A stretch of 7,852 nt of DNA from Alphaproteobacteria bacterium (GCA_028293055.1 JAQGLD010000611.1:1-7852); one strand, 5' to 3'; counted from the first letter of the stretch, positions 1 to 6,252 are shown. Notes: generated by a model not told the origin, from the letters alone. Numbers and translations: made by a program.

Positions 1-538
1 AGGCGCCAGCGGCGGTGGGGCCGCCGACCAGCCGCGCCTGGTTCGCGTCGAGCAGCGCGCGCAGCTCGGATTCACGGGTCTCGGGACGGAATATCGCGAT
101 CGCATTCGCGCCCCGCGAAGTGGGCGCCTCGCCGAGCGTCCGATAGTCCGCGCTGCGCGGCTGCGGCGCGAGGATCAGTGCGCCGAGCGCGACCAGGAGG
201 ACGAACTGCGCGGCCACGGTCCAGCGAAGCACAGTCGGCCGGCGGGCCGCGCCGATCAGCGACGCCCAGGGCCGTCGACGCGGACGCGCGGCCGGCGGCG
301 CGGATACAGAGCGCAATCGCACGGCCAGCGCAGCCCAGCCGGGTCCGGATTCGGCGGCCGATTCGAGTTCGCGCCTCAGCGAGTGCTCGCCCGCAAGCTC
401 GGCACGGCAGGATTCGCACTCCGCGAGATGCGCCTCCACCACGGCGCGATCGGCGCGGTCGATCTGGCCGGTCGCATACCATGGCAGGAGCAGATGCGCC
501 TCGTAATGGCGATCTTCGGAAATCGGGAATTGGCTCAT
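1..538 (-). CDS. Anti-sigma factor with N-terminal zinc finger, partial (C-terminus outside window)
   Basis: Reading the minus strand from the ATG at 538 gives 179 codons with no stop before the window edge. The protein begins MSQFPISEDRHYEAHLLLPW. Residues 37-44 show the ZAS/zf-HC2 signature H37-x3-C41-x2-C44, with H11 or H15 as the likely further ligand. A basic Pro/Arg-rich linker (about 80-100) leads to one hydrophobic membrane segment at about 104-124, then a periplasmic part from about 125. Such proteins hold an ECF sigma factor at the membrane through the zinc-finger domain and release it on a redox or envelope signal. The gene lies 11 nt after the sigma factor stop, so the two are surely co-transcribed and probably translationally coupled; I see no strong ribosome-binding site. 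The periplasmic part ends in the window with a GGPTAAGA stretch. The role is assigned from architecture and neighbour; the signal is unknown. Confidence 0.88.
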   Translation of the reverse strand, partial: MSQFPISEDRHYEAHLLLPWYATGQIDRADRAVVEAHLAECESCRAELAGEHSLRRELESAAESGPGWAALAVRLRSVSAPPAARPRRRPWASLIGAARRPTVLRWTVAAQFVLLVALGALILAPQPRSADYRTLGEAPTSRGANAIAIFRPETRESELRALLDANQARLVGGPTAAGA

Positions 539-549
539 GACTCGATGCC

Positions 550-1137
550 TTACAGCCAGTCGGCGAGTTCGCCGGAAAGGTGATGCCTGAGAAGCCGGCG
601 GGCGTGGAACATCCGGGTCTTCACCGTGTCGACCGGGCATTCCATGATCTCTGCGATCTCGCGATAGCCGAGCTCCTGAAAATAAGTGAGGTTGACGACG
701 GCGCGATGCGCCGGAGACAAGGCATCGATCGCAAGGTCGAGCGCACGTCGCGACTGGACGGCGTCAGCCAGCTCGCCGGGGTCGGGGTCGGTGCTCGGCC
801 GCGCTTCGGAGCGCACATCCTCGATGGGATCGTCGTTTCGCCGGAGCGCGCTCAGCCCCTGGCGGTAGGCGATGCCGAACATCCACGAAGACAGCTTGCT
901 GTCGCCGTTGAAGCTCTCGATCCTGTCCCACACGACCATCATCGTGTCGTTCAACACCTCCTCAACCAGATGCGGCCGGCGCAGCATGTTCGACAGGAAA
1001 CGCGAAAGCCGTCGGTGCTGCGCCTTGTACAGCTGCTCGAACGCACGCAGGTCGCGCGCCCGGATGCGCTCGACCAGCTGCGCCTCGTCGTCCGCACCCA
1101 TCCCGAATTTTCCGCGGCCGGCCGGCCTGTTCAACAT
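550..1137 (-). CDS. ECF-type RNA polymerase sigma factor
   Basis: This 195-residue protein is a two-domain sigma-70 family factor of the extracytoplasmic-function type. Region 2 spans about residues 29-99 (core-polymerase and -10 binding, including SFNGDSKLSSWMFGIAYRQG). A short acidic linker follows, and region 4 spans about 130-185 with the helix-turn-helix YREIAEIMECPVDTVKTRMF that reads the -35 element. Its length is usual for ECF factors and no extra C-terminal domain is seen. I chose the ATG at 1137 because AAGGGG (1143-1148) sits 5 nt upstream. An in-frame GTG at 1143 would overlap that site, and an ATG at about 1101 has no good site. The gene directly precedes the zinc-finger anti-sigma factor, so its activity is most likely controlled by sequestration at the membrane. 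There is no NepR-like neighbour, which argues against EcfG. The target promoters are unknown. Confidence 0.95.
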   Translation of the reverse strand: MLNRPAGRGKFGMGADDEAQLVERIRARDLRAFEQLYKAQHRRLSRFLSNMLRRPHLVEEVLNDTMMVVWDRIESFNGDSKLSSWMFGIAYRQGLSALRRNDDPIEDVRSEARPSTDPDPGELADAVQSRRALDLAIDALSPAHRAVVNLTYFQELGYREIAEIMECPVDTVKTRMFHARRLLRHHLSGELADWL

Positions 1138-1142
1138 CCGCA

Positions 1143-1148
1143 CCCCTT
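1143..1148 (-). promoter_or_regulatory. Ribosome-binding site of the ECF sigma gene
   Basis: AAGGGG on the minus strand lies 5 nt before the ATG at 1137. Its last G is also the first base of a possible GTG start at 1143, so this site decides for the ATG. Confidence 0.7.
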
Positions 1149-1203
1149 GCAGCCTGAGTGCCGCCGCCGCGGAAAAGGTTCATTGGCCGCGACACGGCCT
1201 ACC

Positions 1204-1229
1204 CTCCCGCGCTCGTCGAAATGCGGGAG
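1204..1229. repeat. 7-bp perfect inverted repeat between the DUF885 and sigma genes
   Basis: CTCCCGC (1204-1210) and GCGGGAG (1223-1229) are perfect inverted copies around a 12-nt spacer. The site lies in the 146-nt gap (1138-1283) after the DUF885 stop and before the sigma start. There is no T-run after it on either strand, so it is either a weak terminator or mRNA hairpin for the DUF885 transcript, or an operator for the sigma operon. A second, smaller hairpin (AAGCC/GGCTT, 1244-1258, 5-nt loop) lies in the same gap. Confidence 0.4.
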
Positions 1230-1283
1230 TGCAGGCCGATCATAAGCCTGTTCGGCTTCTCTGTCGCGCGCGGGGCGCCGCGC

Positions 1284-3104
1284 TCAGGCGGCTTTCCTCG
1301 CCGCGATCCACGCGTCGATCTTGGCCTCGAGCACCGCCATCGGAAGCGCTCCCGACATCAGCACCTGGGCGTGGAAATCGCGGACATCGAACTTCGACCC
1401 CAACTCCGCCTCGGCGCGGCTGCGCAGCCGCCTGATGGTGAGCTGGCCGACCTTGTAGGCAAGCGCCTGGCCGGGGATTGCGATGTAGCGCTCGACCTCG
1501 GCGGTGGCGTCGGTCGGGCTCATCGCGCTGTTGTCGAGCATATATTTGATCGACTGGTCGCGGCCCCAGCCCTTGGCGTGGATTCCGGTGTCGACGACCA
1601 GGCGCATCGCCCGCAATATCTCGTCGTTGAGATGGCCGTAATTCTGATAGGGATCGGTGTAGAAGCCGAGCTCGTAGCCGAGGCTCTCGGAGTAAAGCGC
1701 CCAGCCCTCGACATAAGCGGTGTTGCCGCCGAAGCGCTGGAAGGCGGGGAGCTTGGCATTCTCCTGCGCCAGGCTGATCTGGAAATGATGGCCGGGAATC
1801 CCCTCGTGGAGGAACAGGGTCTCATAGCCCCACGTGTAGCGGGAGGGCAGGTCGTATGAATTGTAGAAGAACACGCCCGGGCGGCTGCCGTCGGGAGTGC
1901 CCTGCATATATTCGCCGCCGGCCGCGGTTTTTTCCTTGTAGGGCGGGTCCGCCCTGATCTCGAGCGGCGAGCGCGGAACCGTCGAGAAATCGCGAGCGAC
2001 GACCTGCTCCATCCGCTTGTCGATCGCGAAGAACGAGTCGCGCATTGCAGCTGCGGTGGCGGGCTTGAAGCGGGCGTCGCTGCGCAGGAAATCGGCGAAT
2101 TGCTGGAGGTTTCCGCTGAAGCCAGCGGCCGCCTTGGCCTTCTCCATCTCGCCGTGGATCCGGTCGACCTCGCGAAGGCCGAGCTGGTGGATCTCTTCCG
2201 GGCTCATCCCCGTCGTCGTGCTCGATTCCACGAGATAGCGGTAGAGCGCGGGCCCGCCGGGCATCTGTCCGAGGCCGACGCTGTCGCGCGTCTTGGGCAG
2301 ATAGACGTCGTGGATGAAGGCTCGCAGCCGGGCATGGGCCGGGTTGAGCCGGTCGCGGATGAAGGCGGCATAAGCGCGCTTCAGCCGCGCCTGATCGGCA
2401 GCGCCGATGCTGGCCGGGAATTTGGTGACCGGCTTGTAGAAGGTCGAGCCTTCGACGCCCTGGGCGAGCAGGCCGTCGAGCTGGGCGACGACATTGTTCA
2501 TCACCAGCCTGGGCTGGACGATTCCGTCGGCCAGGCCCTGGCGCATCCGTCCGATCGCGCGGTCGAGATAGACGATATAGCCGTCGAGCCGCTTGAGATT
2601 GTTGTCATAGTCGGCGACCGTCTTGAACGGTGCCGCGCCCTCGCCCGAGCTGAGGTCGGGCACGAACACCTGGAGCCCGTTGAAATGGTCGATCGGACGG
2701 TCGACGACCGCCTTGGTCAGCTCGGGAGCGAAGCCCTTGAGATTGAGCTCGGTCTGCCATCTGAACACGTCGTAGGAGATTCGGTCGTCTGCCGAGAGCT
2801 TCGAGCGATCGATCCGGGCGAGCGCCGTAAGGTCCGCCTCGGCCGCCGCTTTCTCCCCGGCCAGATAGGCGTCGCTGATATAGTCGCCGAACCGGTCGGC
2901 GTAGCGCAGGTCGCCACGGACGAGGGCGTTGATCGGGTTGCGTCGCAAGCCGCCCTCGTCGCTGGCGTGGAACAGAGCGGCGAGCCTCTCGCCTTCGCTC
3001 TGCGCGTGCAAGGTGGCCGGCCTGACGGCGTGACGCGCCGGCGCGGCGAATGCGGGAGTTGCCAGGATCGTGGCTGCGGCAAGCAGCGGAATGAAGCTGT
3101 TCAT
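1284..3104 (-). CDS. Exported DUF885 family protein, putative zinc metallopeptidase
   Basis: The protein has 606 residues and starts with a typical Sec signal peptide (about 1-20, ending TPAFA before APARH), so it acts in the periplasm or outside the cell. The rest is one DUF885 domain of usual length. Near the C-terminal third is the family's putative metal site, LHEGIPGHHFQ (H433, E434, H439, H440), followed about 25 residues later by YVEGWALYSE (E466, E473). This order of His-Glu and downstream Glu resembles gluzincin metallopeptidases, but the His spacing is not the classical HEXXH. I saw no cysteine. I chose the ATG at 3104 because AGAGG (3110-3114) lies 5 nt upstream; a GTG at 3110 would sit on that site. 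The gene is third in a run after the amidohydrolase and the 2OG oxygenase, 79 nt downstream of the latter. Peptide hydrolysis is an inference from family and motif; the substrate is unknown. Confidence 0.92.
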   Translation of the reverse strand: MNSFIPLLAAATILATPAFAAPARHAVRPATLHAQSEGERLAALFHASDEGGLRRNPINALVRGDLRYADRFGDYISDAYLAGEKAAAEADLTALARIDRSKLSADDRISYDVFRWQTELNLKGFAPELTKAVVDRPIDHFNGLQVFVPDLSSGEGAAPFKTVADYDNNLKRLDGYIVYLDRAIGRMRQGLADGIVQPRLVMNNVVAQLDGLLAQGVEGSTFYKPVTKFPASIGAADQARLKRAYAAFIRDRLNPAHARLRAFIHDVYLPKTRDSVGLGQMPGGPALYRYLVESSTTTGMSPEEIHQLGLREVDRIHGEMEKAKAAAGFSGNLQQFADFLRSDARFKPATAAAMRDSFFAIDKRMEQVVARDFSTVPRSPLEIRADPPYKEKTAAGGEYMQGTPDGSRPGVFFYNSYDLPSRYTWGYETLFLHEGIPGHHFQISLAQENAKLPAFQRFGGNTAYVEGWALYSESLGYELGFYTDPYQNYGHLNDEILRAMRLVVDTGIHAKGWGRDQSIKYMLDNSAMSPTDATAEVERYIAIPGQALAYKVGQLTIRRLRSRAEAELGSKFDVRDFHAQVLMSGALPMAVLEAKIDAWIAARKAA

Positions 3105-3109
3105 ATACA

Positions 3110-3114
3110 CCTCT
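3110..3114 (-). promoter_or_regulatory. Ribosome-binding site of the DUF885 gene
   Basis: AGAGG on the minus strand is 5 nt before the ATG at 3104. It overlaps the alternative GTG codon at 3108-3110, which favours the ATG as start and gives a cleaner signal peptide. Confidence 0.6.
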
Positions 3115-3119
3115 GTGGC

Positions 3120-3132
3120 GCCCGATTCGGGC
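3120..3132. repeat. Short palindrome just upstream of the DUF885 gene
   Basis: GCCCGA and TCGGGC flank a single central base, giving a nearly perfect 13-bp palindrome whose edge is 15 nt before the DUF885 ATG. It could be an operator or a small mRNA hairpin near the ribosome-binding site. In GC-rich DNA such a palindrome may also occur by chance. Confidence 0.3.
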
Positions 3133-3155
3133 AGATGAGCAAGGACGGGTCGCGC

Positions 3156-3174
3156 GGCTTCGCGGACGAAGGCC
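3156..3174 (-). other. Intercistronic hairpin after the 2OG-oxygenase gene
   Basis: TTCG/CGAA arms extended by C-G and, across one bulge, by GGC/GCC pairs surround a 4-nt loop, starting 9 nt after the oxygenase stop. No T-run follows on the minus strand. It is more likely an mRNA-stability or attenuation element than a full terminator, so transcription can continue into the DUF885 gene. Confidence 0.3.
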
Positions 3175-3183
3175 CCGGCGGAG

Positions 3184-3894
3184 TCAGTAATAGACGGTCT
3201 GTTCGGATGTGCCCGTATTCCACCATCCCCAGGGCCGTTCCCTATACCATTTGGTGATCACATATTTGGTCCCGGCTTCGACCGGCATTCCGGTGTGGAG
3301 CGAATTGGGGTTGGGCTCGCCCAATTCGTCGAGATTGTTCCAGGCGAGCAGATTGCCGGTGCGCGGCGTCACCCGGACATTGGCGTTCGGGAAATAGGTC
3401 TGCCCGCCAGCTTCCGGCACATTGAGGAAGATCATCGCGGTCCATGTCCGCTGGCCGCCCTGCTTCTCCTGCTCCTCCCAATAGGCTTCGGTCTTGTGGA
3501 AGAAATCGTGGTGCGGCTTGAATTGCTGGCCGACGGCATAGCGCTGGCCTTGGATGGTCTCGCCATGGGTCGGCTGGATTCCGACCAGATTGTTGATCCT
3601 CGCCTCGACATTGCGGTTGACCGCGTCGTTCGGCCGCAGGTTGCAGCTCTCGCTGGTCCTGAACTCGGGGTCCTCGGTCGGCGCGAGCAGGCCAGACGGA
3701 ACTCGGTCCTGGTCGATCAGGGCGATCACCTTGGTGCACAATTCTGGGCTCAGGAAATCCCGGACGACGAAGATGTCGAGCCCGGTGGCGGGTATCTGGA
3801 GGGCATTCGGAGTCTGCAGCAGCCGCGCCCTCACGTAGGCGCCGAGCTGCATCCGGTAGAGCGCGCCGGGGTCGCTGGCGGGCTGGCTGCTCAC
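3184..3894 (-). CDS. Prolyl 4-hydroxylase-like Fe(II)/2-oxoglutarate dioxygenase
   Basis: This 236-residue protein belongs to the prolyl 4-hydroxylase alpha-subunit (P4Hc) branch of Fe(II)/2-oxoglutarate oxygenases. These couple oxidative decarboxylation of 2-oxoglutarate to hydroxylation, often of a prolyl residue. The iron ligands are visible as H128-x-D130 (in QQFKPHHDFF) and H200. K210, ten residues after H200 in the GTKYVITKW segment, fits the lysine that binds the 2-oxoglutarate carboxylate. The conserved middle segment AMIFLNVPEAGGQTYFP is also typical. There is no signal peptide, so the enzyme should be cytoplasmic, unlike both neighbours. The start is taken as the GTG at 3894, which overlaps the amidohydrolase TGA as GTGA; the next in-frame ATG (3852) has no better ribosome-binding site. 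The C-terminus carries a Trp-rich RPWGWWNTG stretch. The substrate (protein, peptide or free amino acid) cannot be read from sequence. Confidence 0.93.
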   Translation of the reverse strand: MSSQPASDPGALYRMQLGAYVRARLLQTPNALQIPATGLDIFVVRDFLSPELCTKVIALIDQDRVPSGLLAPTEDPEFRTSESCNLRPNDAVNRNVEARINNLVGIQPTHGETIQGQRYAVGQQFKPHHDFFHKTEAYWEEQEKQGGQRTWTAMIFLNVPEAGGQTYFPNANVRVTPRTGNLLAWNNLDELGEPNPNSLHTGMPVEAGTKYVITKWYRERPWGWWNTGTSEQTVYY

Positions 3895-5159
3895 GGGGCG
3901 GTACGGCCTTTCACCATCACATAGTCGACATGCTCCAGGATACGCACATCCTTCAGCGGGTCGCCGTCCACCGCGATCAGGTCGGCCGAGAAACCGGGTG
4001 CGATCCGGCCGACCTCGCTGTCGAGGCCCAGCAGATGTGCAGCAGCGGTGGTCGCCGACGCGATCGCCTCGGCGGGGCTCAGTCCGGCGCGCGCGACGAG
4101 CTCGGCGAACTCCCCGGCATTGCGGCCATGCTCATAGACTCCGGCGTCGGTGCCGAACACGATCGGCACGCCGTTCTCATGGGCGAGCCGCGCCGCCTTG
4201 CCGACCTCGCCAAGCGTCATCCGCACCTTGTCCTCGACGGTCGGTGTGTAGATGCCCTTGCCGAGCCTCTCCCGGATTCCGGTGAACGCCATCAGAGTCG
4301 GGACGAGCACGGTGCCGCGCGCCTTCATCAGGCGGATCGTCGCCGGGCTGGCGAAGGTGCCGTGCTCGATAGAATCGACTCCGGCTCGGACCGCGGCTGC
4401 GATTCCGGCATCGGCATGGGCATGGGCTGCGACCTTGAGGCCGAGATTGTGCGCGGTGTCGATGATCGCCTTCATCTCGGCGTCGGAAAAGGCCTGGCCG
4501 AGGCTCTTGTCGCCCTGGCTGAGCACGCCGCCGGTGGCGTGAAACTTGATCACGTCGGCGCCGTTTCGCGCCGCCTCGCGAACCCGCGCAGCGCATTGGT
4601 CGGCCCCGGTGCACGTATTGTGGCCGTCGAGCGCCGCCATCACCTCGGGGCGGTAGCCCGAGACGTCGCCATGGCCGCCGATCACCGACAGCGCCTGGCC
4701 GGCGGCGAGCATCCGCGGGCCGGGGACCAGTCCCTGCTCGATCGCCCGGCGCAGCGCGAAGCCGTTCTGCGGCCCGGAACCGAGGTCGCGAACCGTTGTG
4801 AATCCGGCGCGAAGCGTGGTCAGCGCATTGTGGGCGCCGACGAGGGCGTAATATTCGTCCGTGTTGACCGCCTCCTGCCAGAAGGCTTCGCCCGGCACCG
4901 CGGTGAGATGGACATGGGCGTCGATCAGCCCGGGCAGCACCGTTTTGGCGGAGAGGTCGACCAGGCGCGCGCCCTGCGGCGGCGCTTGCAGTCCGGCGGT
5001 GACTGCGGTGATTCGGCCGTCGACGATGGTGATCGTCGAGGGTCCGGCCTCGGGACGCGAGGGGTCGGCCAACAAGTGGCCGGCGTGGACGATGATCGTT
5101 TCGGCAGCGGCCGGTACGGCGAACAGCGCGGCGAGAAGCAGCAGGATTCGAGCTAGCAT
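3891..5159 (-). CDS. Exported metal-dependent amidohydrolase (COG1228, prolidase-like)
   Basis: The 422-residue protein begins with a signal peptide (about 1-19, cut near AVPAAA/E) and then has the amidohydrolase-superfamily fold. All metal-centre residues are visible: H82 and H84 (DAHVHL), K205 in VIKFHATGG (the lysine normally carboxylated to bridge two metals), H246 (AAHAHA), H266 (EHGTF) and D338 (FGTDAG). COG1228 members include imidazolonepropionase relatives and Xaa-Pro or Xaa-Arg/Lys dipeptidases. The exported form with carboxylated Lys fits the dipeptidase group better. Two cysteines, C183 and C189, are close enough for a disulfide in the periplasm. The start is clear: AAGGGG lies 4 nt before the ATG. 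It is the first gene of the minus-strand run, and its TGA overlaps the GTG of the 2OG oxygenase. Exact peptide specificity is not determinable here. Confidence 0.93.
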   Translation of the reverse strand: MLARILLLLAALFAVPAAAETIIVHAGHLLADPSRPEAGPSTITIVDGRITAVTAGLQAPPQGARLVDLSAKTVLPGLIDAHVHLTAVPGEAFWQEAVNTDEYYALVGAHNALTTLRAGFTTVRDLGSGPQNGFALRRAIEQGLVPGPRMLAAGQALSVIGGHGDVSGYRPEVMAALDGHNTCTGADQCAARVREAARNGADVIKFHATGGVLSQGDKSLGQAFSDAEMKAIIDTAHNLGLKVAAHAHADAGIAAAVRAGVDSIEHGTFASPATIRLMKARGTVLVPTLMAFTGIRERLGKGIYTPTVEDKVRMTLGEVGKAARLAHENGVPIVFGTDAGVYEHGRNAGEFAELVARAGLSPAEAIASATTAAAHLLGLDSEVGRIAPGFSADLIAVDGDPLKDVRILEHVDYVMVKGRTAP

Positions 5160-5163
5160 GGCA

Positions 5164-5169
5164 CCCCTT
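5164..5169 (-). promoter_or_regulatory. Ribosome-binding site of the amidohydrolase gene
   Basis: AAGGGG on the minus strand lies 4 nt before the ATG at 5159. The surrounding nine bases AAGGGGTGC are identical to those before the ECF sigma gene. Confidence 0.65.
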
Positions 5170-5214
5170 TTTCTGACCGGGATGTTGTGCTGTCGAGGGC
5201 TTGCGAAGACAAGT

Positions 5215-5247
5215 GAAAAGCCCGGAGCGCTCGCGCGCTCCGGGCTT
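5215..5247 (-). terminator. Rho-independent terminator of the RcnB-like gene
   Basis: A perfect 13-bp GC-rich inverted repeat (5218-5230 and 5235-5247) closes a 4-nt loop. On the minus strand the stem runs directly into TTTT. It begins 42 nt after the stop of the RcnB-like gene and stands before the amidohydrolase gene, so it separates the two transcription units. The stem is symmetrical, but the plus strand has only two T before CC, so it works best on the minus strand. Confidence 0.88.
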
Positions 5248-5289
5248 CCATGACTTCTCGCTGGGGACGAGGTGCAGGCCCCCCGCCGG

Positions 5290-6144
5290 CTACCAGAAGA
5301 AGTCGTAGATCACATCGATCACTTCGCCGCTATAGACATCGACGAGAACGACATCGTTGTAATAGCGGACCCACTGGGTGCCCGGAGGCGAAGCCGGCAG
5401 GCGGTAGTCGTAGGGATTGTCGATCCAATAATCCCTGCCGAAGAACAAGGAGTCGAGCACGACTCCGATGCCGAGCCGATTGTAGCGATAGTTGCGATAG
5501 GGCGCGTAATAAGACCCGCCGCGGAACTGGTTCCGGTTCGAATAGCGGTAGCGCTGCCAGTCGTAGCGATTGTCGTTCCGCCAGCCTTGATTCCAGCTGT
5601 AGCTCTGGCGGCTGCCGCGGTCATTGCCCCAATTGCCGCCATTGTTGTTCCAGTTGCGGCCGTTGTCGCGGCGGTCGTCGCGATAGCGGTCGTCGCGGCG
5701 GCCATTCTGCGACCAATTGCCCTGGGCCTGGTTGCCGTTGCCGTAGCGCTGCTGGTTACGCTCGCCCTGACGCTGATAGCGCGGAATCACGCCCTGCGTG
5801 TCGAGCGTCGACTGGGCGCCCTGGCCACGATTGCCCTGCCACTGGCCGGCCTGAGCCTGATTGCCCTGCCATTGCTGGCGCTGGCCGCCCGCGGCCTGGC
5901 CGCGCGACCATTGGCGCTGCTGCTGGGGCGCCTGTTGCTGAGGCGCGGCCTGCTGCGGCGCCGCCTGCTGGGCGGGCTGCGCCTGTTCACGCTGCTGGCG
6001 TCCGCCGCCGCGCTCGCCGCGGTCACCGCGATTCTCGCTGCGGGCTTCGCCACGGTCGTGACGCCAATTCTGCTGATTGTCCTGGGCCGCGAGCGGGGTT
6101 GCCACCGTCGCCGCCATCAAAATCCCGATCAACGCCTTACGCAT
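5290..6144 (-). CDS. Exported RcnB-like protein with Gln/Asn/Gly/Arg-rich region
   Basis: The protein has 284 residues: a signal peptide (1-20, MRKALIGILMAATVATPLAA), a long low-complexity hydrophilic region (about 21-210) rich in Q, N, G, R and W, and a compact C-terminal domain (about 212-284). That last domain contains YRLPASPPGTQWVRYYNDVV and ends in VIDVIYDFFW, the pattern of the RcnB family. Its founder helps nickel/cobalt homeostasis in the periplasm of E. coli. I chose the ATG at 6144 because AGGAG (6151-6155) is 6 nt upstream and the signal peptide begins there; longer readings add an implausible Gly/Pro leader. The mature protein has no Cys, no Met and a single His (residue 29), so a direct nickel or cobalt role is doubtful. 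The Gln-rich region includes short tandem units such as WQGN and APQQ. It is a single-gene unit, ended by the terminator at 5215-5247. Confidence 0.85.
   Translation of the reverse strand: MRKALIGILMAATVATPLAAQDNQQNWRHDRGEARSENRGDRGERGGGRQQREQAQPAQQAAPQQAAPQQQAPQQQRQWSRGQAAGGQRQQWQGNQAQAGQWQGNRGQGAQSTLDTQGVIPRYQRQGERNQQRYGNGNQAQGNWSQNGRRDDRYRDDRRDNGRNWNNNGGNWGNDRGSRQSYSWNQGWRNDNRYDWQRYRYSNRNQFRGGSYYAPYRNYRYNRLGIGVVLDSLFFGRDYWIDNPYDYRLPASPPGTQWVRYYNDVVLVDVYSGEVIDVIYDFFW
5830..5871. repeat. 12-bp direct repeat within the RcnB-like gene
   Basis: ATTGCCCTGCCA occurs at 5830-5841 and again at 5860-5871, 30 nt apart and in frame. It encodes the repeated WQGN unit of the low-complexity region. Repeats like this can expand or contract by slippage, so the length of this region may vary between strains. 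Confidence 0.6.
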
Positions 6145-6150
6145 CGGTCT

Positions 6151-6155
6151 CTCCT
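6151..6155 (-). promoter_or_regulatory. Strong ribosome-binding site of the RcnB-like gene
   Basis: AGGAG within GAGAGGAGAG on the minus strand lies 6 nt before the ATG at 6144. It fixes the start of this gene, against an ATG-like codon 42 nt further upstream. Confidence 0.75.
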
Positions 6156-6216
6156 CTCGTCCGGGGGGCCCTCCGCCGCCCGTCATGGGATGGCTTGTGC
6201 ACCCTGGCCGATGAGC

Positions 6217-6240
6217 CGTTGCTGAACTCCTCGTGCAACG
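6217..6240. repeat. 6-bp inverted repeat upstream of the RcnB-like gene
   Basis: CGTTGC (6217-6222) and GCAACG (6235-6240) face each other across 12 nt. The site is 12 nt after the stop of the [2Fe-2S] gene and about 70 nt before the RcnB-like start. There is no T-run. It may be an operator in the RcnB-like promoter region or a weak hairpin ending the upstream gene. I could not fit a convincing -35/-10 pair in the 108-nt gap. Confidence 0.35.
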
Positions 6241-6252
6241 TTCCGAAAGGAA

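Noticed and set aside
72..482. Minus-strand 136-residue Arg-rich open frame
   Set aside because: It is a frame-shifted shadow of the anti-sigma factor gene, which in the correct frame begins at 538 and shows the zinc-finger and membrane segment.
1155..1182. TGAACC-N16-CACTCA as an autoregulated ECF promoter before the sigma gene
   Set aside because: The -10 part has no support, and the predicted transcript would begin almost at the ribosome-binding site.
2100..3257. Long plus-strand open frame opposite the DUF885 gene
   Set aside because: The minus-strand reading has a signal peptide and family motifs. The plus frame is a shadow caused by high GC.
3930..5156. Long plus-strand open frame opposite the amidohydrolase gene
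   Set aside because: The minus strand carries every metal-ligand motif of the amidohydrolase family. The plus frame gives only Arg/Asp/Gly-rich sequence without motifs.
5175..5214. TTGTCT-N17-CACAAC as promoter of the amidohydrolase operon
   Set aside because: A promoter is expected here, after the terminator, but the -10 match is poor; the exact site cannot be called from sequence alone.
5272..6225. Long plus-strand open frame encoding a very hydrophobic, membrane-like protein
   Set aside because: It is the antisense of the Gln/Asn/Arg-rich RcnB-like gene. The complement of CAG/CAA, GGC and CGC codons gives Leu, Ala and Arg runs. The minus-strand gene has a ribosome-binding site, a signal peptide, a family domain and a terminator.
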